Part shown: positions 29,366 through 43,600 of the stretch, piece by piece
How the letters are laid out: every line of letters starts with the position of its first letter
Numbering within the stretch: the stretch's first letter is position 1
Source: Paguma larvata
Taxonomy: Eukaryota; Chordata; Mammalia; Carnivora; Viverridae
NCBI GenBank assembly: GCA_030068075.1
Contig: CM057843.1
Location: forward strand, 42,353,832-42,417,831
Direction of reading: 5' to 3'
DNA length: 64,000 bases
The notes under the pieces: model-generated
What the model was told of the DNA's origin: nothing
Seen by the model: only the letters and a program-made list of their open reading frames with translations
The model's database searches: none
Position numbers and translations under genes: made by a program

Positions 29366-30135
29366 TTGAGTCCACAACAGAGCAGAGGCTAAAAGAGCTC
29401 ATCCACCTGGAGTCCCATCCTGGACTGTTCATGCAAGGAGCCAGTGTGTGTGTGGGGGGGATGCACCCAAGAGCCTGTTCTGGGGGCAGGTGGCCTGTCA
29501 GGGAGGGGAGGGTTCGAGACAGGGGTGGGGGACATAAGAAACACAAAAGAGTGTTCCTGCCCCTCCTCACCCCTCCTGGGGCAGCAGTTGTCGGCCCGCT
29601 GTCTACATTCCTGCGCAGCCCTGTCCTGGAGGCCCCAGGAGGAATGGAAAGGGAGGGTGAGAAAGAATGTGGGTGCCTTCCATCACAGGTAGGAGGGAGC
29701 CAGCGTCCTCCCTGTCCACCCTGTCTGCCGGCTCTTTGGCTGCCTGCCTGCCTCTGCACCTCACATTCTCCCGCTACCCGGAGGAACACAACTGAGCCTC
29801 CACTCACACCAAGGCCAAGGGCATCAGGGCTCAAGATAGCCAGGCTACGGAGTCCTGGAAAGCACACTTGGAGAAGGGGGGCGCAGGCAGATGGCCAGGC
29901 TGTAGGGGTGGGGAGTGCGGGAAAGGGGGATGAGGATGATCCCCAAGTCCCCTCCCCACCGAAGGCAGGATCTGCAAAGCGGCAGGGATCCTGGGAGGGG
30001 ACCGGGAAACCTGAGAGGTGAGAATTTCACAAACGGTGGCCTGGCCCCTGCTGCTGCGGCCTCTGATCACAGGAAAGCAGACACGCCGGAGGAGGGGCAG
30101 GGGTGTGCAACATGGGGCACAGAGACTGGCAGCCT
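29366..30135. other. Intergenic sequence downstream of ATP6V0A1, no gene seen
   Basis: GC-rich, apparently single-copy sequence between the L1 and the ATP6V0A1 poly(A) site. No exon, RNA gene or repeat family is recognised. Confidence 0.5.
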
Positions 30136-30139
30136 CCCT

Positions 30140-31625
30140 GGTAGAGTCAAACACACTTTATTCAGCACAGGAATGTGTGAACAGAAGGGCCTCCAGCAGG
30201 GTTCCTGACAAAGAGCTCTGAGGCAAACCCTGCTGTAAACAGAGCAAAGGGCGTCCGGTAAACCACGGGCCCGGAGGGGAGGGGGCTCTGCACAATGTCA
30301 GGGGCAGGTCACACTGGCCAGCACACGGTGAAGCGGGGGTGGGTGGCCCATGCCCAGGAGAGTCGTGAGCAGCTCTAAGTAACTCACTCAGAAAAGCCAG
30401 GGTAGGAGAAGGGCAGGGGCCTTCGACCACTGAAGGCCATGGGGTTCAATTTCGCTGAAGCAGCCTGGGCTGCTGTGCCAACACATGATTACAAGGCCCT
30501 GAGAGCCACAGCCCAGCATGGGGGGGGGACATGAAAGGTGGCCCCTTGGGGGGGTACTCACTGCGGGCCCGCAGGGCAGGGCTCTCACAACCACCTCCAA
30601 TCAGCAAACTGTAAATGGCACTGACCTTCCCCGCCCAGGACCCCACTCCCTTGACTTGGGACCCTGGTGGAAGTGGGGAGGGGCAGTGGAGGGCAGGGCA
30701 GGGCAGGGCAGGTCTGTAGGCAGAACCACCTCTGATGACTATACAGTCTTGCCCTCGAGACTCATGATTAGGGGTGGGGAAAGGTCGTGGGGTCTGCACC
30801 CAGAAACAGCCTCTGTCTGAGCCGTCTGCCCAGAGGGCGTGCTTGTACAGGGCCCACGCATGACCTGAGAAGCAGCAGCCAATCACAGCAGGCAGCCAGG
30901 ACCTCTGTTTGGGTCACTCCCTGCTGTGCTGTTACTGATGGGGTACAAACAGGAGCAAGGGGAAGGAGGGGATTCTAGGAAGGAGGAGGACAGGGTGCGG
31001 GTTAGAGAGGTGGTGTTGGTACCCTGGGACCCTTCGGAGTGACAGGGAGAGGCCATGTACGATGGCACAGCTGGGTCCAGCTAAATTCCTGATTAACAAC
31101 TGCTCTGAAGGCCAGAGGGATAGGCAGAGGACAGAAATACCATCTTCCTGGACCCGCCCCTGCTAACCCAAGAGTGGGGTGTGTTCAAGAGCACCCCTAT
31201 CCCAAACCAGTTACCAGAGTAGCAGGAACAGGGGGCTCACAGTCTGGGTGTGGAGGTGAAAGGTGCTTCTTCCATGGGCTTTGGGCTCACACATAAAATG
31301 CACAAACTTGCTCACCACCAGGGGACAGAGGAGAAGCCACCTTTGGCTCGACAGAGGCTGGGAGGGCAAGGCCAGTGCCCAGTAGGTGTGAGTGACAGCC
31401 AGAGCCCAGCTTCTCTCTAGAAAATCACTATGCTACACAGGAAGTTGGTGGTGGCAGGGGACCCAGGGAGGGCTGGATCTATCTAAATGACACACAGACG
31501 GGAGGGTGGCAGAGATGACACAAATGCCCCAATACCCAGGGATCACAACCAACAGGCAGGAGGAGCAGAGCTAACCACTGTGGGGGGGGAAGGGGCAGCC
31601 TGTAGCATACAGCCCCACATGGGTC
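30140..31625 (-). other. ATP6V0A1: ATP6V0A1 3' UTR with poly(A) signal
   Basis: Follows the stop codon at 31626-31628. The AATAAA hexamer is at 30157-30162 on the minus strand, giving a 3' UTR of about 1.48 kb, in line with the roughly 4-kb mRNA of this gene in other mammals. The UTR is GC-rich and free of SINEs. Confidence 0.75.
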
Positions 31626-34600
31626 TCACTCGTCAAACTTCCCTTCCCGAATGTGCTCGAAGGAGAAGGGTAGGAACTTGAAACCGGTTCCACTGTAGAA
31701 TTTATTCTGGAACTCGACCCTGGGGAAAAGGAAAAAGAAAGTCGTCATTCCACAAAATCCTTTTGGGATTTCACAGTCGGGCTAGAAAGATGCTCTGACT
31801 CTCCTCCCCTCATTTTCCCAGCTGAGCTCAGCCTTCTGCCGCCCGCCAAGCGCCGGCCCGGCCTGCTTCCCACAGTGCACACAGGCCCCACTTCTGCAGC
31901 CAGGGCCTGCCCTGGGCGAGAGCGCAGTGAGCGCAGAACACCTCCACACTGGTTTGTCCTGGGTCCCGCTGGGTCCCGCTCTGTCCCTCTGAGCAAGAGT
32001 GTGTACGCAAAACTCCGTCTAGCCATGTGCTAAGTGACTGGCTTGGATCTCTAATGACAGCGAAGAAGAGTTCCCCGAACACCCCTCTCCTGCCAGCGGC
32101 TCCCAGCAGACTTCTCCGGGAAGCCCCGGGGTGGCAGGGAGCTCAGCGCCAGGAGATTTGGCAAGCGCCCTTGTTTTCTAGTTTGTTTCTTTTCTTGCTG
32201 GAGGAAGGAGAAGGGAGGGTTGCGAGTAATCACTGGACGATGGGGGCTTTAGAGGAGGAAATTCCCAGGAAAGGGGGGGAAATCAGGAGGGGAAGTCTTC
32301 TCCAAGCAATGGCAAAAATATTCTCCAACTACAAAAACATCTGAGAAGGAATTCTTCTCTCGGGGGCTGAAAGGAAAAGCAGAGCCTCACCTCCCTTCCC
32401 AGGCGGTTCACACTATCCCTGATGGTCTCCCTGGGGCCCCTTCAAACTCTGAGGGGCAGGAAGACGGCGCTCCTGGAGGCAGAGCCAGGCTCAGCCTGCG
32501 CTTCCCCCTGCACTCTCCCTGGATGGCTGCCCAGCAACCAAATCACCACCAAATATGGGCAGAAAAATGCATGATTCAGAGGACAAAAAAGCCAAGGAGA
32601 GCTGCCCTGAGGAATAGTTTCCACTTGGCACAGTGTGCCCCTGGGGGCACCAGAACCCGCTCTGGGAGAGGCAGAGCTGGGGGCGGGGGCGGGCTTCGGG
32701 CAAGGGCTCTGGTGCAGGGAGGAGCTTCATCCTGCCTCCAAACCACTCCAACTCTGGGATGGGGTGGGGTGGGATGGAGTGGGGGTGGGAGTGGGGGGGC
32801 CTGCCCGTTGGACGGGCTGTCTGCATCACAGGTCCTCAGAGGCCCCTTCGGCCCTGGGGTGCTGGCTGAGGACACTGGAGCTGGCAGCTCCGCCCACTGG
32901 GGACAAGAGGTGAACAGAATTTTCTGCGTGGGTGTAAGAACAGGCGGCCTTCTCCTCCCAGCCCCACATTCCAGGGGCTGGGCCAAGGTCCCAAAGCCTC
33001 CCAGACTCTGGAGAGTTCCCTGGGCCAAGCCCCTCAGGGAAGAAGAATCTGGGGGAGGGGGTTTCAAACTGAAGTCAGTCCCAGGATTCCTGGCAAGAGC
33101 AATTCCAAACCAGGATCTGGACTCATCCCCATATCCCAACGTCCCGAGAAGTCCTACAAGCTACAACCACTCAGGCCTCTGTTGTGGGAATCAGGTCGGT
33201 TCCCACTTCTCACCCACTGCTGTTGGGCCCAAATGCTTCGTGCGGGTAGGCTGTTTGTACATGGCAGGGGCATTTCTGAACAGCTAAAAACAGACTCCCA
33301 TCCCATTTGCGTTCAACAGTATGTAGCCAGATGGTGGGCAGGTCACCTTAGGGTCTGCGAGGAGCCCAGGACTCTGACCCCCTGGCTGGCTAGTCACACA
33401 AACAATTCAAATTCCAAACTGGCCGAATGAAGTGGAAGGTTCAGAAATTTTCAGATGCCCATGGGATCGCCATCCTCTTGGCATTCCTCTGCGTGCCTCA
33501 TCTACCCATGGGGCCCAGTGGGAAGGAAGGGGGACACGTGTCCAGGGCCATCTTGGACATCTCAGGGTCAGCTTGACTTCACCTCTCTGCTCAGCCTTGC
33601 TCACCCCATCCTCCCAGAACAAAGCTGGAAAGCAATCTCCTTATTGGGCTCCCCGCCCTCTTCTCCCTCCCAACCAGGGAAATGTGTGCTTCCTGAGAAA
33701 GTACAAACATGAAGTTCTTTGCGCTGGGGCCCACAGGGCCCTGCTGGCTGCCCTGCAAGTCCCTCCTCTTTTAGGGGCCTGCTCCCCTACTCAGGGAGCC
33801 TCCAGGGCCCCAAGTCACTGAAACATACCTCTAGAATTCCACAGTTGTGAGGAGGGCCTCAGGAAGTCGGATGGGCTTCTGTGTCACCCCTTCCAGCTCC
33901 AGGACCTGGCAAAGGCCACCCAGTGACCCAGGAGGGTAAGTGGGAGTCCACAGAGCACTCATTCCTGCCATGTAACAGGAAACCTTGTTTCCTTGAGTGA
34001 GGGAAGGGGAAAGGAGTCCCAGGCCTCCTCCCTTTCCTGGCGGGGTTGTGGCTGAAAGAAAGCAGTTTTAGAAAGAGGATTCTGGGCTGAGCTGCTTTGC
34101 TGGTCCTTTCTGCCACTCTCTGAGCAGTCCAGGGCCTGGCACACACATCAGGCGATAATGGCAGCCAGGAACTATACCTCAGGTGTTCCTGCTTCTCCTG
34201 CACCAGCCATCCTGCAACCATCCCATAGTGTCCTGCTATGGTGCCACTACATTCCTTACAGCAATTTGGTCCCCATTTTCCTTTGGCCTTCAACCAACCT
34301 GTAAGTGTGCAAGTGTGCACATCTATATGTATGTGGAATTTGCTAGAAAAGAAGGGGTTAGGTTCCTGAAGGTGGGCCACAGGGCAACAGTCTTTCTACT
34401 AAATTCAGTTTGGTGTCCACGGTTGCAACTACAAATCATATTCACCTGCCTTTGCCTTTTCTGAGAAAGAAAAGACAGCTAATTATAGTACACAAAAATA
34501 GACATGTAATGCAGGAGGCAACAGAATTGGGTTGGTACAGTGACCTATTCACCAGTTTCCAAATATATCACCCACCGCCTTAGGAGCCTACATGAACCTC

Positions 34601-37600
34601 AGACTAGTGATTTCTGTTTGTTACCAAAGCAGATGTTGTTTTTCTTGTCCCCACTGACGACATCCAAACCTGTAAAATGGGTAGCCCTTACATCAGAACA
34701 CCCCAGGTAACAACCAGGAGTACAGTGACAGGTTTGAAGATGCCCAGGCCGGACACCAGGAAAAATAGTAGCGATGTCCCTGCAGCCATTTTCAGCATGA
34801 CCAGCTGTGCCCAGCCTCACAAGCTGGCCACAACTCAGAATTCCTGCAGTCTTCATGGACTAGACGACCCGGGAACCCTTGCAGCACACCCACATTCGGC
34901 CAGAAGGGGGAGCACGAGCACCCAGCTCATTCACGCCCTTTTACGAAGGGAGATTCTCAAGCCTCCAACGATGGGATTCTGAAAGCTGTACAAAGGAGTT
35001 TTGCTGTTTGTTTTTTTGCCTCCTCTATGCGATCCTTCCACTACCCAAACCAACCCGCAAGTTTGTTGATGAGCCTGTTCTTGAAAACTGCAGGCATTCG
35101 GACGTGCCTCCTCCTGGGGTGTCCCCTCTCTCTAAAAGACTTAAAACAATTTCTTTATAAGGGACCACAGCCAAGATGCCCTCTCCACAGGGCAGCCCAC
35201 TCTTAAGCAAGTGTGGCTGTGACCTGCACTTGAACACCAGTTTATGACGTGTCTGGGCACAGTGACAATCGCTTGGTATGTGTGTTAATTTCATAGTTAT
35301 CACGGCAACCATGTTACATGGATACCCTCCTCTCTGTGCATGAGAAAGTGAGTTTCGGGGAGGTGAGTGCTCTCCTCACGGTCACCCAGCCAGTGCCAGC
35401 AGAGCTGGAATTTGAATTCAGGGGGGCCTAATTCTGAATGAAGTCTCCTCTCTTGTCACTCATCAGGTCCTTGGGCTCATTCATGAGGACATGGGAAGAC
35501 ACCTTCACCTGAAGGCCACAGGTGACCCCGAGGAAGAAATAATCATTCTGGCAACAAAATACGACCTTCTGAGCTGCCTCAGCTCACTCTGGAAAGCAGG
35601 CCCAAGCCCAGGTGACCTTTCTCGCACTGTGGTGTGCCCGGCTTACTGCTTTGACAGTTCTGATCCAGCACCTTGACTGCTCCCCAGCCCGCCCAGGGCA
35701 GAGGCAACAGGCTCCCGACTTGGGCTGGAATTCAGGTGGGGTAGTAACTGGCCTCTCAAGCCCAGGGCTCAGGAGACAGAGAAGGCACCCGGAAAGGAAG
35801 GAAGAAACAGTGAGTCACCACGGGCTGGTGACACAGACGTTCCCTCATACCGAGCAGCTGAGGAAGTGTGCTGGGGAGAGAGTATGCCGATAAGCTGAGA
35901 ACGGGGTGGCGTGCCAGCAGCCTGAGCCGAACAGCGCTCCCAACCTCCTGGCTGGACTGTAAATAAACAACAGCTGGGTGGGGAGGAGGGCGGTGGGGAG
36001 GAGGGCGGCAAGGAGGAGGAAAGCCAGCCAGAGAAAGAATCTTGACCGACGTGGCAGGACTGGGTTCTTTAAGAGGAGCTTTTGAGGGAAGAGTAAGTCC
36101 CAGCTATGGCCCGCCCTTACATGCCTCACGGTCCCCTCTGTCATTTAGAACGGCAGATAGAGGAATCTCTGAGGGGGCTCAGCATAGCCAAGTCAGGAGA
36201 AACGTCAAAGAAAAGGGGAGTGGGGAGGACGATCCTTGGGTTCAGTGTAGAAAACTGACGTAAAGAGACATTCCACACTCTCTCTGATCTTAAGATCATT
36301 AGCACCACAGACTGTCTTGTCTACAGGTTCCTAATGGAGGCTCAGTGAGTTTGTGACCCCCCCTATATGGGTAAAACTGCTGTGGGGGGTGTTTCTCTAG
36401 GGAGAGGGTCCAGAGCTTCCAGAGCTTGAGGTAGGGAAGCTAGATAAAGTACCGGACGCCTAGTTTTTAGTATGAGTATGTCCAATATACGTGTCCCAAT
36501 GTAAATCATTGTGTATCTGAAATTCAAATTTAACTGGGTGTCCCGGAATTTTATTCACTAAATCTGGCAACGCTACCATGAGGTCACAGGGTCACTGCCT
36601 GGACCAGACCCCAGCTCTCCCACTCCCTGGGGGCTGAGCTGGCTCTCTCCATGCAGAGCCATAGAGAGCCACAAATGACATTAAAGAAAACAAACAAAAC
36701 CTGCCCCCTGTGAAGTAGCTGCTTCAGTGAACTGAGCTCCACACTGTGGAACCAGGAGTCCCACTACCTACGTCAACGGCCAGGGCTCCGCCCCAAAGAC
36801 ACTGGCACAATGGCAGAACCAGGGGGACAAAACTGGGGCACAGTGTGCTCTAGCACTTTCCTGGACTGTGAATCTACTCCAGAGTTGCTTCCATTGCTCT
36901 GAAGACAAGAGAAAGTTTATGCCAGAGCAGAAAAACAAAAACAAAAACAAAAAAAACAAAGAAACCAACAACCTCAGCAGGTCTTTTAAGCCAAACTCAA
37001 GAGCAGTGAAGAATGCGAAAGGCAGGGAGAAGCAAACTGACAACACCCATCAGAGAACGGTCCCGTGGGGGCTCTGAAAAGTGAGCTGTGCTCTTCTGGA
37101 CACTTCCCGATGCTCACTCCTAGCACAGGTCAGTGGGCATAAGGATGTGAATGAAAGCGGACACTTCCTAGTGTCTCTGGATTCTGTACAAGAGTAAAGC
37201 CGCCCTCAGTGCAGCTAAGGACACGTCCCCAGGCCCCGAACTCGCTGCTCCTCACCAGTGTAACCGCAGCGCGTGGAGGAAGGCCGAGAGGCCCTCCATG
37301 ATCAGGAGGATGGCCACGGTCAGGGTGGCAAAGGCGGCGAAAATGAAGAACAGCGCCAAACCTCCTGCCAAGCTCTTCACGCGGAGGCCGATGTGGATCA
37401 CCATGGTCCAGAGCACCTCCGACAGCTCTGGGGAAGCAGAGAGACAGGACGTCCGGTTCAGTTTGGCGACAGGTGCGGCGGGCCTTGCGTTTTGCTCCGC
37501 CATCCCTCACCTGAAGTGTCTGCAGCACCGTGGCTTCCTGCAACTTTGGTGGGACCACCGTGCACAGCTAATCTGGCAAAAGTGCTGCCCCCCCCCCCCA

Positions 37601-40600
37601 CATCTTTCTCCTGGGACCCAAGAGTCTGAATAATTCTAGCACCTTTATGTTATTTCCACTCTATTTAAGTTCCAACTTCTGAGAGAGTGCCCAGAGAAGG
37701 GGAAAACCTAATTTTTCAACCTGAGAGAATCACACTCACGCGCATGAGCGAGGCTGAGGGCCCAGAGCCGCAGGTAAGAGGCGGTGTTGGAGATGCAGCC
37801 CAGGCAGTACTCGATGGTGTGGATGGCTTGGTGGACCATGGTGTCCCCAAAGTCAAACTGTCGTGGGAGAAAACCAGAGAGAAGACATAAGGCTGGAAGG
37901 GGACGTGCACAATGTGCTGTGGCCACTTGGCACTTTGGGCCCGGGCCCTGACGCTAACAGCTGTGCGGACCACGGATCCCCAGTGTTGAATTCGGGTAGT
38001 GTTTTCAGCTATGCCGTCCCCAGAAATCCTGCCTGGCTTAGCCCCCCAAGTGGATACCCATTTCCCTTAACGCGCTACATTTTAATGACCTACATCTTAA
38101 CGAGATTCTTCTCATTTTTTTTCTCCCTGCTAGGCTGTAAGCTCAAGAGTAGAACGTATGCTGAGTTAAGAGCACTCAGAGAAATGGTCTGTCTGGACCC
38201 AGGACTCTTACGGCCCTGCTGCCGGGCCTGTGCCAGCTGACTACCTCTTTACGGTGCCCGAGTGAAGTGCTTTATTCTAACTGAGCCGTGAGAGCAGAAC
38301 GGCCTCTCCCCAGGCTACGCTTCGGGCGACAAGCTACCAGGCCAGGAGCTGCCGAGGCAAGACCAAGCCTCCACAACCACTTCACTTATTATTCTTATAA
38401 CCTGTTGGGAGCAAGACAACTTCCTTTTTATTTTGTGGCTTCTGAAAAGATTACACAGGGAAATTCTGGCACAGGTTTCACAAAATCCTACAGTTGGCTG
38501 AGACCAAACAGAACATCTATTGTTCTTTTGTTTCTGTTTTTCTCACGCTCCCTTTCTCCCAGCTTTCCTTTCAACGTCAAAAATTGTTTCCAGAGTAAAG
38601 GGGTAGGGCTACGGCAAGCTTTCAGGAGTTCATCTGTGGGCCTGCTCCAAGCACAGCCGGGGAAGAATTACTGGTCTGCTTTAGAAGCACCAGGCATACT
38701 TCCGGGCCTCTCCTGCAGCCAGGTGGAGCCATCAGCAGCCGCCAGAGAGCAGGAGGCGGGCCCTTCCGGTGTTCCTCCCACCCAGCCCAGCCCAGAACCC
38801 CAGAAGCACAGGGCCCCCCCTTGCCTTCAGGTCAGGCTGTTTTTCACCAGTTTCTTTTAAGATTCACATGACTCCACTTCCAAAGGACACCAGAAACGGC
38901 TTGGGAAATTGCAGGGCAAGAGGAGGAGCTGCCTAGTAAAGTGCTAACGGCCCAGGTCTCACGGGTGCGGCCAGCAAGGAGAGGGGCCAGCTCCGACACG
39001 CCACCTTTGGGTGACTGCCTCAGTCTCCCTCGCCTCTGACCATCTTATACTCTGAGTATTCCCGGCTCCGAGGAGCACTGGTCTCTGCTCCTAAGAGCTC
39101 TATGAAAATAGGAACTGCTGGGCTTCCTTAGAGCCAGCCCCTTGTCAGCAGTTTTACTCTACCCGAGTTCTTCCCACAAGAAGGGAGAACACGGAGAAAG
39201 CCTCTCTTCCAGACCTTGGACAAGTTTTCATTACTATACAATGAGGGACGATGATGGTGAGGTGAGGATTTAGTGAGAAATGCAGCCGGGCACTTAGGAG
39301 CCTGTCACTGCCTCATGAGTCCGTGTGACTGAGGAAGAATCGCTGCAGACTCCGCTACACTCCACTCCACCTGCATAGCCCATCACTACTCCCCTCCTGC
39401 GCCCTGCCCTCCACCCTCTCTGCCCCCCACACCCGACTTCCTGGCACCCCCTCACTTGCCTCCCAGTGGTGAGGTCTAACAGACCTTCTGTGTCTTGACT
39501 GAAACTCTGCAGTCTCTGCCATTGCCGCCTTTTCCTCCTCCCTCTTGAGACACTTGCTTTCCCTCGACTTTCCTCCTACCCGCCCCCCCCCCCCTGCCCC
39601 GGGTGTTCCTTGGTTCTTCTTGGCTTGTCTTGGTCCTTCCCAAAATGCTGGAGGTTCAGCATCAGCTCTTACACCTTTCCTGCAGCGCTGCTGCTCAGGG
39701 CTTCGACGGCCACCACTAAGAGTGACTCCCAAATGGACGCCTTCATCTCCGTGTTGCCTATTTCCAACTGGCAGCGACACATCTCCCTCTAGTGCACCAC
39801 AGGCACTTCCAACTCAGTGCCACCCAGACTGATTAACTGCTCTCCTCTGACCCCACCAAGACTTACTTCTACTCTATGTCCCATGTTTGACAGTGTCACC
39901 ACTAGGGCACCAGGTACCCAAGTCTGGAAGTCCATCTTGAATCCTTACTCACTCTCAGTGTCTATACTCATTAAGGCCCTGGGACCTGTAGCTCTTTCTT
40001 CCTTAATCTCATTATTGGTCCCTCCCTTTCCAACTCCCTGCAAACACCTCATTTCATTGCAGGCTTCACAACTGTTTCATGACTCATATCGAACTAATGG
40101 GTCTCCATGCCTCCAGACCCCTCCCCAATCCACTATCCCCCATAACACTCCCACTAGAGTGCCTCAGCAACACACATATGCTGTGAAACTTCAGGCTTCA
40201 CCGCCCCATGACGGCTCCTTGTTACCCAGACACTCGACCACAGCTTGTCTCTGCAGCCTCCAGGCTCACCTCTCACTGGTCTCTAGCTCCTGGCCCTGAG
40301 CTCCAGCCAAGCTATGTACTTGCCTATCCCCAAAATGCGATGGACCCGCGGGCCGTGTCTTTAAGATAACTATACACACCGATTGGTCTGCACTCCTGCC
40401 ATCTCCCCGCAGAGACTCCTGCTTGACCAGACTAAGCTTATCAACAATTTCCTGAGGGAATCATTTCCTGGTCTCCTCTTCTCCACCCCCACCCCAGTGC
40501 TTGTCAGGTGTCCTCTTTCTGTGTTCCCACAGCATCCTGGGCACACCTTAGTCACACCACCTGTCACCCAGACTGTTTCCTCAATTTGTCTGGGAGTTCC

Positions 40601-43600
40601 TTGAAGGCAGGGGCTATGTTTTTCTTCTCGCAGTTTCTGTAGTACTAAACAGAGTGATTGGCACATAGAGGGTGAATGAATGAATGGGTGGGATAAAAGA
40701 ACTAATGGATGGGTGGGTGGGTGGGATGAATGAACGGACAGATGGGTAAGTGGGTGGGGTGGATGGATGGGTGGTGAGATGACACCTGGTGAGATGACAC
40801 AATAGGGAGAGGGGCCACTGACCCTTGCTGAATTGTTACAGCCTTTAAGATTTCCCAATCAACTGGCCTGGCCCCGGTTTGCAACTAGACTGAGTGCTCC
40901 CCAGGGAGAGGGACTGCTGCTTCTAGCGGGCTGGCATAATAGCCTGCATGGGGCAAATGGGTTTTCACAGCCAAGCAAAAAGGGGAAGTTCTAAAAGAAC
41001 TTCCAGGCTTGTTTAAAAAAAAAAAAGGCTTGAAATCTTTAGATAATTCTAACGCTATCTAAATCTGGCTGTGGAGAACTAGACTGCCCATGTGCCTGAT
41101 AAAATGTCATCGTTATTTAGGAAGCCGTGGGAAGCTGAACCCCTGAGGGAGCGGAGGGGCCAGAGACTCAGGAGGTGGAATCACAGTCCGTCTAGTGTGG
41201 ATGTCCCACCCGCTGCGCACGGCTACAAATGAGGACCGTTCTGGCAATGACGATGTCATTGGGTGCTCAACTGGGAAGACACTTAGGAAGAGCAGCATTG
41301 CCGGAGGTGGTGTTACTGGGAGAGGGCTGGGCTCCTCACTGACATGGAACACACTCCCAGCCAGCCCTTCCAGGCAGCTCCATCATGGACTGTGCACAGA
41401 TGAGCAGTCCCGAGGAACCAGAGGCTCCTGGAGGCCGACAAAAGAGGCTCTCCAGCCTTTGAGAAGACCGGGCACTGCCTGTTTTCTTCACAGGATCAGC
41501 AAAGGTTTTCCCACTCCCATCCCACTGCCCCTTTAGAGAGGACCAGGAGAGCCAGGAAAGGGGAGGGCTCATGGGTCTAGATATTTTAGAGAAAAGTTTT
41601 GGGGGAAGATGCAAACAGTGCAGCAAGGCCTTTAAAAAACCCAATTTAAAATTTGTGCATTGCTAAATGAATTACTGCTGAGCTCAGAGGCCGCCTACTC
41701 CAAATGTGGCCTGAATAAACAACTTTGTTTCTATTATCTGGTATTAATATGAACTCCTTTCTCACAGTTGGGATTGTTTTTTCTGGGATGTATGGAGAGG
41801 CAAAGCCTCCTTTTGAAAGCTGTCTACCTCCCACCTGGGTCGCAGGGAGGTACAACTGACCCTAAGCGATGGTTCAGCAATTCTCACTTCAAGCATCATC
41901 AAGCTGATGAGGACAGTAGGAAGAGGCTGGCTGCATCTCAGACAGGGAGGAAGGGGAGCTTTACTCACAAGCTCTCAGAGGAGCAAGGAGGAAACAGCTA
42001 CTCCCAGCGGCAGAGCGACCATACCATACATAACATCACAGGAGAGGAAGGCAAAGACCAATGCGATTTGACCCCTAAGGGGGTCACTTCAAGAATGCCA
42101 ATGCAGACATTACTTGTAGCTCCTTTCAAAGCCATTCTCAGAGGTATTAGATCAGCGAAGTCAATGAAACAAAGACAGAGGTGACCGACATGAGATGCAG
42201 TTAATGGAGATGGACTTTTTCAGAACACAGGTGCACGAACTGTTTAGAAATGGCCAGTGAGATGCAGAATGCACAGGTGTCACGTGTGGCCCCAGGGTTG
42301 CGGCAGGGTCAGCAGAGTGATCACAAGGATGGGAAGAGAAGCCCCAGATAAACATGAAGGCAAAGCCAGCTTGTTTCTTACCACTTCGTCCTCGGTAGGC
42401 TTGAAAACACAAATTTACACTTAGTGGGAAGCCATGCCACACAAGGTCACAAGTCATGAGCACAAGGTTACTGACTGTTTTTCGGGGAAGACTGTTAGTG
42501 TTAAATGGATCTAAGGTGCTGGAGGCAGACATGCTCAGCATACAGAGAGCGAAACCAGCAGGATTAGAGCATGAAGATACATATTTTTTTCAAAGGCACC
42601 CCAACCCTTGCAATTCCTTTTTACAAATGTCATATACATGGTGGAAACGGTCAGTTAGACTGAAAAGTTCAGTCACCTGGGTCCTCAACTCCTATTCTAT
42701 TTGCTTTAAAAAGAACATAATAAGGGGGGAAAAAAAGAGAATACAATAAATAGATGACATTCAAAAGTTTAGTTCACAGGTTCTGTGGCGTGAGGGGTCA
42801 AGGTAAGGAGACTGGATTTTAAAAAGCGGTTTGGAGGTGGTTTAAGGAAAGTCTAATTTGATCTTACTACTGTTCACCCTCCCTGTAAAAAGTAGGCGAA
42901 TAACGTTTTTCAAGGCTCAAATAATGTATCTGCCACAGAGTGCAAATTAGTGGGACAAGACTCTAAAAGGACCAGCAATTACAGTTCCAACTGGAACCAT
43001 TCCTGGAAGGGGCAAGGGATGAAAAGGCTGCCCTAAGGGGGCTGTGTTTCTGGTAGTAAGAGCTGGGAAGCCAGGGCTTCCACTGCCCTCGGTCCCCAGG
43101 GGCCCAGTTAGTAATTGAGATTTGCGCGCAGAATACTGCAGGCAACTCGGAATTCAAATTCGGACCACGACGCCAAACTGCTATGGGCGCTGCCAGCGAC
43201 ACCTGGAGTTCAGAGCAGGCCCGCTGGAAAAAGCTGTGGTGCCCTAAGAGGCCCAGAAGGCAGGTTGATCACTAGTATTAGTGTGTTCGTTTTCCAAGAA
43301 GACTGGAGGGAGGCCACCTATGCATGTAAGCCTGGGGCTGACCCACAGTAGAAGGAGCGGAAGCCCACACCACTGGATCTTACCTCTTCTGCGTCCTCTG
43401 AATGGGTGGAGAGCTGGTCATGCTGAATAATCTCAGCATCCTCCTCTGTCGGTCCGTTGCCCACCCTGATCCCACCAAAGTTGAGAGTTCCCTACACAGA
43501 TGAACAGAAAGAGTAGAATTTGCCTGGGCTTTAATGTGACATTCTGTGAGTGGGGAAGGGCGATGGTTAGTACATACAAACCTCAGAAAAGCATATATTC

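Noticed and set aside
32523..33287. 254-codon plus-strand open frame in the ATP6V0A1 last intron
   Set aside because: GC-rich intron, no recognisable domain, no codon-like pattern and no nearby promoter or splice support.
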